DNA of 64,000 bases, from the NCBI GenBank assembly GCA_003820375.1, contig RPQH01000007.1:1-64000 (forward strand), given 5' to 3'. The notes under the pieces were generated by a model. That model ran no database searches, was not told the DNA's origin, and saw only the letters and a program-made list of their open reading frames with translations. Position numbers and translations under genes: made by a program. Of this stretch, positions 17,128 through 25,518 are shown piece after piece (within the stretch, counting starts at the first letter, position 1; each line of letters opens with the position of its first letter). The stretch is from Ignavibacteriota bacterium. Its GTDB lineage: Bacteria > Bacteroidota > Ignavibacteria > Tepidaquicellales > OLB5.

Positions 17128-18648
17128 ATGCTAAAGCATAATCTCTTGTCTTTATTAATGGTTTTCAACCCTGATGAATTAAAAATGTTTGCGGATTTTC
17201 TGTCAAGTAAATGCCATATAACAAATAAGAAATTGTATCCGCTTTTAACTCTACTAACAGATTTTTTTCCTACCTTTAAAAATGAATGTCTAACTAAACA
17301 ATATTTATTTGAGAATCTGTATCCTGGAAAAGAATATCATGATTCTACGATTCGAAATTTGCTATCCGAATTATTAGAAAAATGCGAAGAATTCTTGACC
17401 TTCGAAGCTCTTGTTAAAAATGACTTTAAAGCCGGATTAGACTTGTTGCATGTTTTAAGTATAAAAAAGCAAAATAAATTATTTTTAAGGAAAAAAGATT
17501 TACTACAGAATATTTTCGAAAAAATGAAATTAGACAACGAGCTTATTTCGGACAAGATTAGGTATGATTTTGAAGTATTAAATTTCAATATTTCAAATCA
17601 GTCCATAAAGAATAAAGAAGTAATTTTAGACAGGGTTTCTAGAATTAATATATCAATCATAGAGATCATAATTCATAGTGTAATCGAGATTATTGAGCGT
17701 GAATTAAAAATATTTGTTTACAACAAGAAATTTAACTTAGGATACAATGGGTACTTAAACGAAACATTTATATGTTCAGCAGAAGCGTTTATATCCTCGC
17801 AATGTATTGATAAAACAAGTAAAAGCTATATATTATATAAATTGTATATTTTACTTTTTAAGACATTTAAACATTTTGGAAAGAAAACCCATTTTAAAGA
17901 ATATAAAAAGCTTATAGAAAGAAATATAGATGTCTTAAGCAATAATGAAATATTTTCTCATTTTTCTCATATGATCACTTATTGCATGGTTATGCTCGAA
18001 ACCAAAAATCCAGAAGCAGAGTACAAGGCGCTTTTATATAATATCTATGAAGATTTTTTACAACACAAATATTATAAGAACAGTTATTCTGATTACATAG
18101 ATACTAACCTTTTTAGGGCAATAGTCGTATTTGGAATTAAAAATAAGGATTACACATGGCTAAGAGAGTTAATTAAAAACAACATCAAATGCATAAAATT
18201 ATCTGATAGAGATAAGATGTATAACTACTCAATGGCACAACTGGAATGTGCGTTCGGAAATTCGATTAAAGCGTTGGATCACATAAATAAAATTAATCTG
18301 GATTATTTTATTTATAAATACGACACGTACAATTTAAAACTGAAAATTTATTACTTAAATGGATACTATGAAGAAGCATTATGCCTGATTCATACATACA
18401 AAGCATTTTTAAGGAACAATGAAATTAAAAGCAAGACAGAAAAGCATAAATATAAAAGGTATATTGAAATAATGGAATTGCTTATCCAATACAGATGTGG
18501 AATTGAAAGAATAAAATTAGAAGATATTGCTTTTGAAATGAAAAAAGATGATAGGATAGTTTTTAAAGAATGGCTTATAGAAGAAGTCCAAAATATTGAA
18601 ACATTAACCACCAAATCTAATTATAGAGCAAGAATATCCTTAAAATGA
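17128..18648 (+). CDS. Helical protein, second member of the roughly 490-residue family
   Basis: 506 residues, helical throughout. The N-terminus shows the family pattern: NPDELKMFADFLSSKCHITN, then LYPLLTLLTDFFPTFKNE, LFENLYPGKEYHDSTIRN and LLEKCEEFLTFEAL. Later parts contain KMYNYSMAQLECAFGNSIKA, corresponding to the QNAYNYNLAVIEYMKG segment of the 14797 gene. Identity to the other members is low, so duplication is old. Function unknown; a scaffold or protein-binding role is plausible from helical-repeat character only. It is divergent from a small secreted protein gene. Confidence 0.7.
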   Translation: MLKHNLLSLLMVFNPDELKMFADFLSSKCHITNKKLYPLLTLLTDFFPTFKNECLTKQYLFENLYPGKEYHDSTIRNLLSELLEKCEEFLTFEALVKNDFKAGLDLLHVLSIKKQNKLFLRKKDLLQNIFEKMKLDNELISDKIRYDFEVLNFNISNQSIKNKEVILDRVSRINISIIEIIIHSVIEIIERELKIFVYNKKFNLGYNGYLNETFICSAEAFISSQCIDKTSKSYILYKLYILLFKTFKHFGKKTHFKEYKKLIERNIDVLSNNEIFSHFSHMITYCMVMLETKNPEAEYKALLYNIYEDFLQHKYYKNSYSDYIDTNLFRAIVVFGIKNKDYTWLRELIKNNIKCIKLSDRDKMYNYSMAQLECAFGNSIKALDHINKINLDYFIYKYDTYNLKLKIYYLNGYYEEALCLIHTYKAFLRNNEIKSKTEKHKYKRYIEIMELLIQYRCGIERIKLEDIAFEMKKDDRIVFKEWLIEEVQNIETLTTKSNYRARISLK

Positions 18649-18832
18649 TATTATTTTTGCGCAAAAATCATGATACTACCTCTTTACGACAAAATTTTAT
18701 GCAAATCTCTGAATTATTTGCAAATTTCAACAAATTTTTAGTAGTATTCCTTTGAAATAAACGTCATTTAATAAAAAGTTTTCTTTGTAATTTTTACAAT
18801 CATGTTAAATTTGCTTTAATCAAAAAAACAAA

Positions 18833-20086
18833 ATGAGAATATTAATATTAGTTTATTCATTATTTGCCTTTTCATTAACACCAACATGTTTTACCCAATG
18901 GCTTCAACAGCCAAGCGGTGTAACCACACCTTTATATAATGTTGAGTTTGTAAACCCAAACACCGGATGGGCTACGGGTAACGGCAGCAAAATATTAAAG
19001 ACCACCAATGGCGGTGTTAATTGGTTTCAGCAGACAATTAATCTTGGTTATCCTAAAAACCTCTATGGATTGGATATGCTAGATGCCAATACAGGATATA
19101 TAGCCGGTTGGTTTGAAACCATACTTAAAACGACTAACGGTGGAAATAACTGGATAATCATCAGCAATATCCCGTCAAACGATGGAAACAGCAATCACGG
19201 AATTAGTTTTATTAATTCCTTTTCCGGTTGGGTTTGCAGTTCACTTGGTAGAGTATTAAGAACAACAAATGGCGGAATAAGTTGGGATACTGCATTTGTA
19301 AGTAGTGGTGGACCGTTAAGGGATGTTCAATTCGTAAGTTCTCAAATCGGATGGGTATGTGGCGAAGGTGGTTATTTACATAGATCAACAAATGGAGGGG
19401 TAAATTGGGTGGAAATGCCTTTTATGACTTCAAGCAATTTTCCTTCTCTTAATTTTATAAATGTAAATACAGGGTGGGTTGTCAGCGAACAACAAAACCA
19501 AGTTTATAAGACTACAAATGGAGGTCTTAATTGGAATAATGTCGCAGTCCTTACAGGTGGAAGCTTGCAATATTCTTATTCCATTTATTTTTACAGTTCA
19601 ATGATCGGGTATATTGGTGGAACAAGTTCAAGGTTGTTCAAAACTTCAAATGGCGGTTTTAATTGGATACAACAGAATGTTCCAATTGCAATGTATATAG
19701 GCAATTTCAGTTTTGTCAATGATTCAACCGGATGGGGTGTGGGTGGAGGTGGTGGAATTATTCGTACTACAAATGGCGGCACATATGTTGTAATAGAAAA
19801 TATCACTAATGGATTACCAAACAATTTTTATTTACGACAAAATTATCCAAACCCGTTTAACTCATCATCAATTATTGAATTTGAAATCTCGAAATCTTCA
19901 AATGTTTCAATTATTATATTTGATATTTTAGGCAGAGAAATCGGGCAACTTTTTAATCAAAAAATAAATCCTGGTGTATATAAAGTCCAATTAGATGCTA
20001 ATGACATTGCTTCAGGTACATACTTTTATAGCTTAATAGCTGATGGTAATTTAATAAACACCAAAAAATTTATATTAATTAAATGA
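18833..20086 (+). CDS. YCF48-like beta-propeller secreted protein with T9SS sorting domain
   Basis: 417 residues. Signal peptide about 1-21 (ILVYSLFAFSLTPTCFTQ). The body holds six to eight copies of a repeat KTTNGGVNWF / GWATGNGSKI, the pattern of YCF48/BNR-type propellers. The last 85 residues are a T9SS domain starting [20 protein letters not shown] and ending SGTYFYSLIADGN..KKFILIK. Predicted to be an outer-surface or released protein with a propeller fold; no enzymatic residues recognised. A structured leader for the next gene follows the stop. Confidence 0.85.
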   Translation: MRILILVYSLFAFSLTPTCFTQWLQQPSGVTTPLYNVEFVNPNTGWATGNGSKILKTTNGGVNWFQQTINLGYPKNLYGLDMLDANTGYIAGWFETILKTTNGGNNWIIISNIPSNDGNSNHGISFINSFSGWVCSSLGRVLRTTNGGISWDTAFVSSGGPLRDVQFVSSQIGWVCGEGGYLHRSTNGGVNWVEMPFMTSSNFPSLNFINVNTGWVVSEQQNQVYKTTNGGLNWNNVAVLTGGSLQYSYSIYFYSSMIGYIGGTSSRLFKTSNGGFNWIQQNVPIAMYIGNFSFVNDSTGWGVGGGGGIIRTTNGGTYVVIENITNGLPNNFYLRQNYPNPFNSSSIIEFEISKSSNVSIIIFDILGREIGQLFNQKINPGVYKVQLDANDIASGTYFYSLIADGNLINTKKFILIK

Positions 20087-20104
20087 GAAAGGAAAAATAT
20101 GTTT

Positions 20105-20214
20105 ACTCCGCCGGGTAAAAAAAAGCAGAATTAGGGTCTCCATATAGCCGCCAAGCATTTATGGTTTTTAAGTTAAACTCTTTACATCGGAGTCCAACTG
20201 ACCCCTTTTTCTGC
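20105..20214 (+). ncRNA. Candidate structured leader RNA upstream of the metalloprotease gene
   Basis: Two complementarities cross each other. ACTCCG (20105-20110) pairs with CGGAGT (20188-20193), while GCAGAATTAGGGTC (20125-20138) pairs imperfectly with GACCCCTTTTTCTGC (20200-20214). A small CCAT/ATGG hairpin lies inside. Crossing pairs mean either a pseudoknot or two alternative folds. The element ends 58 bases before the ATG at 20273, which has its own AAAAAGGAG site. No known RNA family was recognised. Confidence 0.4.
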
Positions 20215-20272
20215 ATAATTTTAATATTAACTAAAAATAATAAATAATTTTTTAAAAAAAAGGAGTTTAATT

Positions 20273-22621
20273 ATGCTAAAGCATATTTTATTAACATTGT
20301 TACTATTAATAACAATTTCCATAAATAGTTATACACAATATCATTTTACATGTGGCTTTTCTTCTGATAATTTACCAGATAATCCTCCGATTGGAAATGG
20401 TATGACAAAACCTATGAAAACTCTTCCCACTACAAGTTATGATAAATACTTTAGAGTCTTGATGATATTTATAGAGTTCAATTCTGACACTTCATCAAGT
20501 TCTTCACCTTATTGGTCACCTAATAATGAACCAGTATATATGAATTCGTTATTAGCCCCGATTAAAGTATTAGGATTGGATGCTTATGAAGATTATAAAT
20601 TATCAGACTACTTTAATAAGATTACATTAGATCAATTTGATGTAATAGGAGATGTTTATCATATTGTACTTCCGTACAATTACGACTACTATGTCAATAA
20701 CGGGGGAATTTCTGCAGCAACAGTTGACGCATTTGAAAGCTTAGAAAGTGACCCTAACTTTGACTGGGATAGATATGATTTGTGGCGTTTTAATTCTAAT
20801 ACTCAAGAATTTGAAATGGTTCAAGATGATTATATTGACATGATATATATTCAGCACAGAAGAATTGATCCATTCAACATACCATATGGAGGTGTTGCTT
20901 CTACATTAGCTGATTTTACAACCAATAATGGAAAATATGTAAGCAGCGAATCCGTTAGTTACATCGGCTCTGGTGTAACAGGTTTTGACGGAGCCGACAT
21001 GCCTATTGAAGCTGTATTGGGTTTATTTAGGCACGAACAATTTCACTACGCATACGGATATCATAAACCTTATAGTACAATTGCCGGTGGCACAGACATG
21101 GAATTATGCGGCTATGAACTTGGGCTTGCACCAATGGATATGATAGCAGTGGGGCTTGGTAATGTTATCAATTTCAATTCGTCAACTACAGGATATTCGA
21201 TAGGTGACTATCATACCACTGGCGATATAGTTAAAATTTCGACTGGTACTTCGGGTGAATATTTTGAAATTACCAACCGGCAAAGATTGCTCAATGACGG
21301 ATCGGGAAGAGTCTATGATTGTAATATGGCTGGCGATACAGCAATGGGAGCTCCTTTTAAGCAATTCCAAGATTATAGTAAAGGGTTGTATATCTATCAT
21401 GTTGAAGGCGGCGATGGATTTGGCTATTGGGCAGATCTTGAATGTGCAGACGGATTATTTAACTGGACAGTAGATCATAGTACTACTCCAGACTGGAGTT
21501 CAGAGCAAATTATCCCAGTCTTTAAAACCACAGGTGTCGGATATAACGATGATAAACCGGCAACAATGGTTGGCAGAATGTCAAGCAGAGATGGTCACAG
21601 TGCTATTGGAGATTACCATGCTAAATGGTTTGCTCCCGGAGTCAGGCATACGTATTTAGGTGAAAATGGCGTAGACAGAGTATTTACAAATGACGAAGAT
21701 GACAGATGCTCAAGAGACTGTATGGGTGACAGGTGGGACGCCTGGAAAGTAGGATACAATGAAGTATTTAGCCCGTATTCGAGTCCCAATACAAAAAACA
21801 GATCTGATGATTCAACGGGAATATTTGTATACTTAGAATCACAAAACGGCAATACTGCTAATCTCAAGATTTATAAGGTCGGAGAAGGTGGCTTTTCTGA
21901 AGATTCCATTCTACATTTAACACCTCCATCCAGACCTATGGGTTTAACCCTTTCTATGTCAGACTGTATAGACCATAAAACGTTTCCCGTGTTGACATGG
22001 AATCATAATATGGAACCTGATATGATTCAGATACAAGAACCGTTAGGCGATGTCAAGCGGTACTTAATATATAGAGCCGAAGAAAGCATAAGCAATGTCC
22101 CGACTCAATACAGTCAAATTGCAGATATAATGATACATGCTGATTCACCAGCCGTATTTACCGATTATGATGCTTATATTCAATGCGGTATACCAGGTCT
22201 GCCGACGTTGGATTACCGCCTGAGATACAAAATTAAAGCGGTCGATGTGCATAATACAGTATCTGTATATTCTGACTTTGTAGGATTGCCGGTATATTTG
22301 TGGCAAAGACCAGGTGGCGATAATTTTACATATAATGAAGAAAACAACGAACCGGTTACATTCTCATTATCGCAAAATTATCCTAATCCATTCAATCCAT
22401 CAACTGATATAAAATTCTCAATTCCGTTTTCTTCGTTTGTGTCACTGAAGATTTATAATATGCTCGGAGAAGAAGTCGCGGGATTAATAAATAATGAATT
22501 TAAAGAAACAGGAAACTACAGTGTCAGATTCGACGGTTCCAATTTGGCGAGCGGCGTGTATTTTTATAAGCTCGAAGCCGGACTTTTGACGAGTACGAAA
22601 AAGATGATCCTTATAAAATAA
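20273..22621 (+). CDS. Secreted HExxH metalloprotease with T9SS sorting domain
   Basis: 782 residues. Signal peptide about 1-21. The catalytic region carries FRHEQFHYAYGYH at about residue 253, a HExxH zinc motif with a further His six residues on, similar to M6/metzincin-type peptidases but with the Gly shifted by one. A Glu-rich GGTDMELCGYELG segment follows. The C-terminal 90 residues are a T9SS domain starting [20 protein letters not shown] and ending KKMILIK. It should be secreted and act outside the cell on proteins. The start has a good Shine-Dalgarno (AAAAGGAG), and a structured leader and a strong terminator frame the gene. Sub-family assignment is uncertain. Confidence 0.75.
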   Translation: MLKHILLTLLLLITISINSYTQYHFTCGFSSDNLPDNPPIGNGMTKPMKTLPTTSYDKYFRVLMIFIEFNSDTSSSSSPYWSPNNEPVYMNSLLAPIKVLGLDAYEDYKLSDYFNKITLDQFDVIGDVYHIVLPYNYDYYVNNGGISAATVDAFESLESDPNFDWDRYDLWRFNSNTQEFEMVQDDYIDMIYIQHRRIDPFNIPYGGVASTLADFTTNNGKYVSSESVSYIGSGVTGFDGADMPIEAVLGLFRHEQFHYAYGYHKPYSTIAGGTDMELCGYELGLAPMDMIAVGLGNVINFNSSTTGYSIGDYHTTGDIVKISTGTSGEYFEITNRQRLLNDGSGRVYDCNMAGDTAMGAPFKQFQDYSKGLYIYHVEGGDGFGYWADLECADGLFNWTVDHSTTPDWSSEQIIPVFKTTGVGYNDDKPATMVGRMSSRDGHSAIGDYHAKWFAPGVRHTYLGENGVDRVFTNDEDDRCSRDCMGDRWDAWKVGYNEVFSPYSSPNTKNRSDDSTGIFVYLESQNGNTANLKIYKVGEGGFSEDSILHLTPPSRPMGLTLSMSDCIDHKTFPVLTWNHNMEPDMIQIQEPLGDVKRYLIYRAEESISNVPTQYSQIADIMIHADSPAVFTDYDAYIQCGIPGLPTLDYRLRYKIKAVDVHNTVSVYSDFVGLPVYLWQRPGGDNFTYNEENNEPVTFSLSQNYPNPFNPSTDIKFSIPFSSFVSLKIYNMLGEEVAGLINNEFKETGNYSVRFDGSNLASGVYFYKLEAGLLTSTKKMILIK

Positions 22622-22632
22622 TTCAATACAGT

Positions 22633-22670
22633 ATACATCGGTGGTATTTACCACCGATGTATTTTTATTT
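22633..22670 (+). terminator. Strong intrinsic terminator after the metalloprotease gene
   Basis: A 14-base perfect stem (ATACATCGGTGGTA/TACCACCGATGTAT) with a very short loop is followed by TTTTATTT. It starts 11 bases after the stop codon and ends just before the next start. Confidence 0.85.
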
Positions 22671-22679
22671 CTAAAGACC

Positions 22680-23108
22680 ATGAAAAAATATACAGTGAAA
22701 AATTTTTTACGCGACCAAAAAGAAATTTACGTTCGGTATAATAAATCGAAAGCGAATGTTTTTGAGCTATATAGCTTAAATGGTTATGAAAACGAGCAAT
22801 TCCCCTATAAGATAATTTCCGATTACTGTCACGAAACTTATTCAAATGATAACGAAATTGACTCTGATATTTATGCTTCGATTATTATAAAAATAATTCG
22901 CTTTATTCAAAAAAATAGACGTGTTCTGGAAAAACAAAACCTATTTAAATCAGTGAAAGAGATTTGTAAAATTCATTCATGTTTCTTGGAGCATCTCATT
23001 AATGAATGTAACCTAAGTTATCAACTAAACGGGAGTGAAGTTTTGTTATCACATCTCAGTAACAGTCAAAACAAAAGGTTTTATATATTTTTATTACAAG
23101 ATTTTTAA
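22680..23108 (+). CDS. Hypothetical helical protein, 142 residues
   Basis: The ATG at 22680 (MKKYTVKNFLRDQKEIYVRY) is preferred over the ORF-track start 13 codons earlier, which lies inside the terminator hairpin. The protein is basic and mostly helical, with no recognised family. It is followed after 54 bases by the SinR/Cas2-like gene and may be co-transcribed with it. It lies at the right edge of the first island, just before the tRNA-Asp scar. Confidence 0.5.
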   Translation: MKKYTVKNFLRDQKEIYVRYNKSKANVFELYSLNGYENEQFPYKIISDYCHETYSNDNEIDSDIYASIIIKIIRFIQKNRRVLEKQNLFKSVKEICKIHSCFLEHLINECNLSYQLNGSEVLLSHLSNSQNKRFYIFLLQDF

Positions 23109-23162
23109 TATTTTTTCAATTATTCATAATAATTTGTTAGTAAATACTATAAGGAGAAAAAA

Positions 23163-23492
23163 ATGTCTATATTAAACCAACCCAATGGATTTTTAGTGGG
23201 ATTTGATTTATCTGACTATCCGGCTGGGGCACATGAGGCAATCATCGCGGATATAAAAGAAAAGTATAAAAAGAACGATGATGCAAGAAGGATTTTAGAT
23301 ACAACCTGGATTATTAAAGCAGAATCACGTTCTAGCCAGGATTTATATAATGTTATTCGTTCTATAATAAAAAAACATATTGGGAAAGGTATATTCTATA
23401 TTACAGTATGGAAAATTAATTTCTCTAACTATTGGCAAAATATGAGACCGAATGACCAAAAATGGTTTTCTAGTAAATTTGGGATAGAATAA
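23163..23492 (+). CDS. Small SinR/Cas2-like ferredoxin-fold protein
   Basis: 109 residues, preceded by a Shine-Dalgarno (ATAAGGAG). The pattern GFLVGFDLSDYPAGAHEAII, then RRILDTTWIIKAESRSSQDL and a FYITVWKIN strand fits small proteins annotated as SinR family, with a Cas2-like beta-alpha-beta fold. A clear paralogue is at 38622-38960 (FYFIGFDLEKAPEGAHEKIV, RWILDTTWIF). Catalytic activity is unknown; the family is not CRISPR-linked by itself. The stop is five bases before the tRNA-Asp fragment. Confidence 0.55.
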   Translation: MSILNQPNGFLVGFDLSDYPAGAHEAIIADIKEKYKKNDDARRILDTTWIIKAESRSSQDLYNVIRSIIKKHIGKGIFYITVWKINFSNYWQNMRPNDQKWFSSKFGIE

Positions 23493-23497
23493 GAAAA

Positions 23498-23543
23498 CTG
23501 ACTGTCACTCAGGAGGTCGCGAGTTCGAGTCTCGTCGGTTCCG
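23498..23543 (+). other. tRNA-Asp(GTC) 3' half, probable attachment-site scar
   Basis: The sequence reads CTGA, anticodon loop CTGTCAC, stem TCAGG, T-arm GCGAGTTCGAGTCTCGT and acceptor CGGTTCC plus discriminator G. The D-arm and 5' acceptor strand are missing; upstream bases are the end of a protein gene. This is the duplicated 3' end left by integration into tRNA-Asp, with the element on the low-coordinate side. A native-looking terminator follows at 23555. Confidence 0.8.
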
Positions 23544-23554
23544 CTGAAATAAAT

Positions 23555-23590
23555 AAGGCACTTAGGGTAAAATCTGAGTGCCTTTACTAT
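23555..23590 (+). terminator. Terminator downstream of the tRNA-Asp fragment
   Basis: AAGGCACT and AGTGCCTT form an eight-base stem, followed by a short T-rich stretch. It is placed as the terminator of the original tRNA-Asp gene would be. Two TGGTGACA copies lie just beyond (about 23595-23612). Confidence 0.6.
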
Positions 23591-23812
23591 TTTCTGGTGA
23601 CAAGCTGGTGACAAAATATTTTTATTTTTTCCTATTAGCTATTAAATGAGGGGTGTTTGTAAAAAAGAATATCAGATCATAGTTCTATTAAATTCATTCC
23701 TTTCGTGTTTGAATAATAGTTTAAGTACATTCTATATTGAAAATCTTGTGGAATTTCTGATTAAAGAGGAGTATAATACAATATACAATTTTTTCAATAT
23801 ATTATATTTTCA

Positions 23813-24403
23813 TTAAATTTTTATCTCATTAATAAAATTCATTATTGTATTGCGAGTTTTAATTTTATGCTCCATATCCATAGTTTTAATTGTATATAGA
23901 ATTACAGCTAAACAATGGCTGAAAAATTCATTAATATTTTTTCTTTGAACTATAAAATACTCTTTTGGGTTTATTGATGCAGCACTTAATACGAAACCTA
24001 GAATTTTTTGCTTTTTATCAAGCATCAGAAACATTTGAGATTTTGAATAACCTATTTTCTTGGCAGATATAATTTTCTTAAAATATTTTTTATCGAATAT
24101 CGTGCTTTTTAATTTAAATTTTCTTAGATTGATAACTTTATAAACATTATCCTCTTTTATCTTATCATTCATTGGAAGTACGTTAAAATTTTCTTTTTTC
24201 ATTTCCGATAAACGAACTTTCTTTTTAAGAAAATCTTGTAGAATCAAAACTGGGACCGCTATTTTTAGGCGTGAGATTATAAAGTCGGCATCTACCTTTT
24301 TAATTTTGAACAGGGTAATATGTTTATTATTTGGGTATGTTTTATGAATATCATAATATTCTGACCGGCCATTAAAATAAATAGTGTAGTGAACACCCGG
24401 CAA
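23813..24403 (-). CDS. Hypothetical protein with unclear start, downstream of the DUF4238 gene
   Basis: At least 196 residues, basic and mixed alpha/beta, no family recognised. The ORF-track start at 24403 is a TTG. Upstream the same frame stays open with coding-like residues (LSKPIDKKLQDLFENFFFY) up to the TGA that ends the DUF4238 gene at 24533, and no ATG occurs in between. The two ORFs are therefore in the same frame, separated only by that stop codon. Either a rare start is used, or the gene is the back half of a once longer protein. Confidence 0.45.
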   Translation of the reverse strand: MPGVHYTIYFNGRSEYYDIHKTYPNNKHITLFKIKKVDADFIISRLKIAVPVLILQDFLKKKVRLSEMKKENFNVLPMNDKIKEDNVYKVINLRKFKLKSTIFDKKYFKKIISAKKIGYSKSQMFLMLDKKQKILGFVLSAASINPKEYFIVQRKNINEFFSHCLAVILYTIKTMDMEHKIKTRNTIMNFINEIKI

Positions 24404-24532
24404 ATGTGTGCCGACGACAATTTTACCTTTTCCTTCTTTATTATTTATATAGAAAAAGAAATTTTCGAATAAATCCTGTAACTTCTTATCTATTGGCTTT
24501 GATAAAACTTTTTTGGTATAAAATATGATAAG

Positions 24533-25414
24533 TCAAAATAACTTATTTATTGTTAAATCGCATTGGGCGGAGAATTCTTCTTCATTCATATTTGAATACA
24601 TATACTCATAACGGTTATTTATTATCCGACTGTTAATGACATTAACTGTATCACCTGTAACAACCTTAGAAACACTCACATCCATATATGTACCCAGCAT
24701 GCTGATCTTTGGAGTTACAGGAAAATATACTTCAACGTCCTTAAAAGCAAAACCAGGTTGATAAGGCATTTTCCAATTATTCATAAATGGAAAGACAGGA
24801 TTATCTGACGTAACATAGTTAAAATTATTAGGGGCTACGAAAAAATTCCACTTCATTTCCGATAACATCTTTTTTATTTCTTCGGCAGCAAAAGTCATAA
24901 CGTTCGTAGCCTCATGGCTATTCATATTCATGTCCATGCTTTCAAGGTTTTGAAATACATGGTCTTTAAATTCTTTAAAGGTTATTTCATTATTTTCACC
25001 CATTTCTTTTTTAAATAAAGCTTCATCACTTGCAATCATTCTTAACATTGCCGTACGTTCCATAGTAATTGATGAGTTAACAGAGTCTCTTAGAGCAGGT
25101 GTCCTAGCCCGTAAATAAGATATAAATGTAACCATTGTTTCCAACTCATCTTTTGTTAAATTGAAATCATTTCCATGTAATTTCTTAATGATCCTTCCTG
25201 TATGTGTTTCAAGTTTACTTAATTCTTTTTCGATTATATTAGAATCCCCTTTTTCAGTGCTTATGGTGTAAAAATTTTCAATATTTGCAACGTACCTTTT
25301 AATAGACTGCAGCGCAGGACGCTTACCAGTGTAAACCCAGACCTTGCCCGGATGTTTTGCCGGAGAAAAATAATTCAAATAAAACCTTGATATATAATGA
25401 TGTCTTTCAGCCAT
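24533..25414 (-). CDS. DUF4238 domain protein
   Basis: About 293 residues from the ATG at 25414 (MAERHHYISRFYLNYFSP); the ORF-track start three codons upstream is a TTG. The HHYISRFYLNYFS opening, the VWVYTG strand, the ANIENFYTI segment and the late YVTSDNPVFPF motif are those of DUF4238, a family of unknown function common in accessory regions. Length is normal. The next ORF continues in the same frame after the stop. It is divergent from the large 25519 gene, with about 100 bases between. Confidence 0.8.
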   Translation of the reverse strand: MAERHHYISRFYLNYFSPAKHPGKVWVYTGKRPALQSIKRYVANIENFYTISTEKGDSNIIEKELSKLETHTGRIIKKLHGNDFNLTKDELETMVTFISYLRARTPALRDSVNSSITMERTAMLRMIASDEALFKKEMGENNEITFKEFKDHVFQNLESMDMNMNSHEATNVMTFAAEEIKKMLSEMKWNFFVAPNNFNYVTSDNPVFPFMNNWKMPYQPGFAFKDVEVYFPVTPKISMLGTYMDVSVSKVVTGDTVNVINSRIINNRYEYMYSNMNEEEFSAQCDLTINKLF

Positions 25415-25518
25415 TTTGAACAAAAATAATCAAAATTATAGAAAGATATTTTATACGTGTATTCTTTTGTAGTTAATTTTGTCATATTGTGCCTTAAAAA
25501 TAGTTAGTATATTCTCTT

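Noticed and set aside
23429-23614. Minus-strand ORF containing GTDETRTRDLLSDSQ
   Set aside because: This is the well-known spurious translation of a tRNA 3' end, here the tRNA-Asp fragment.
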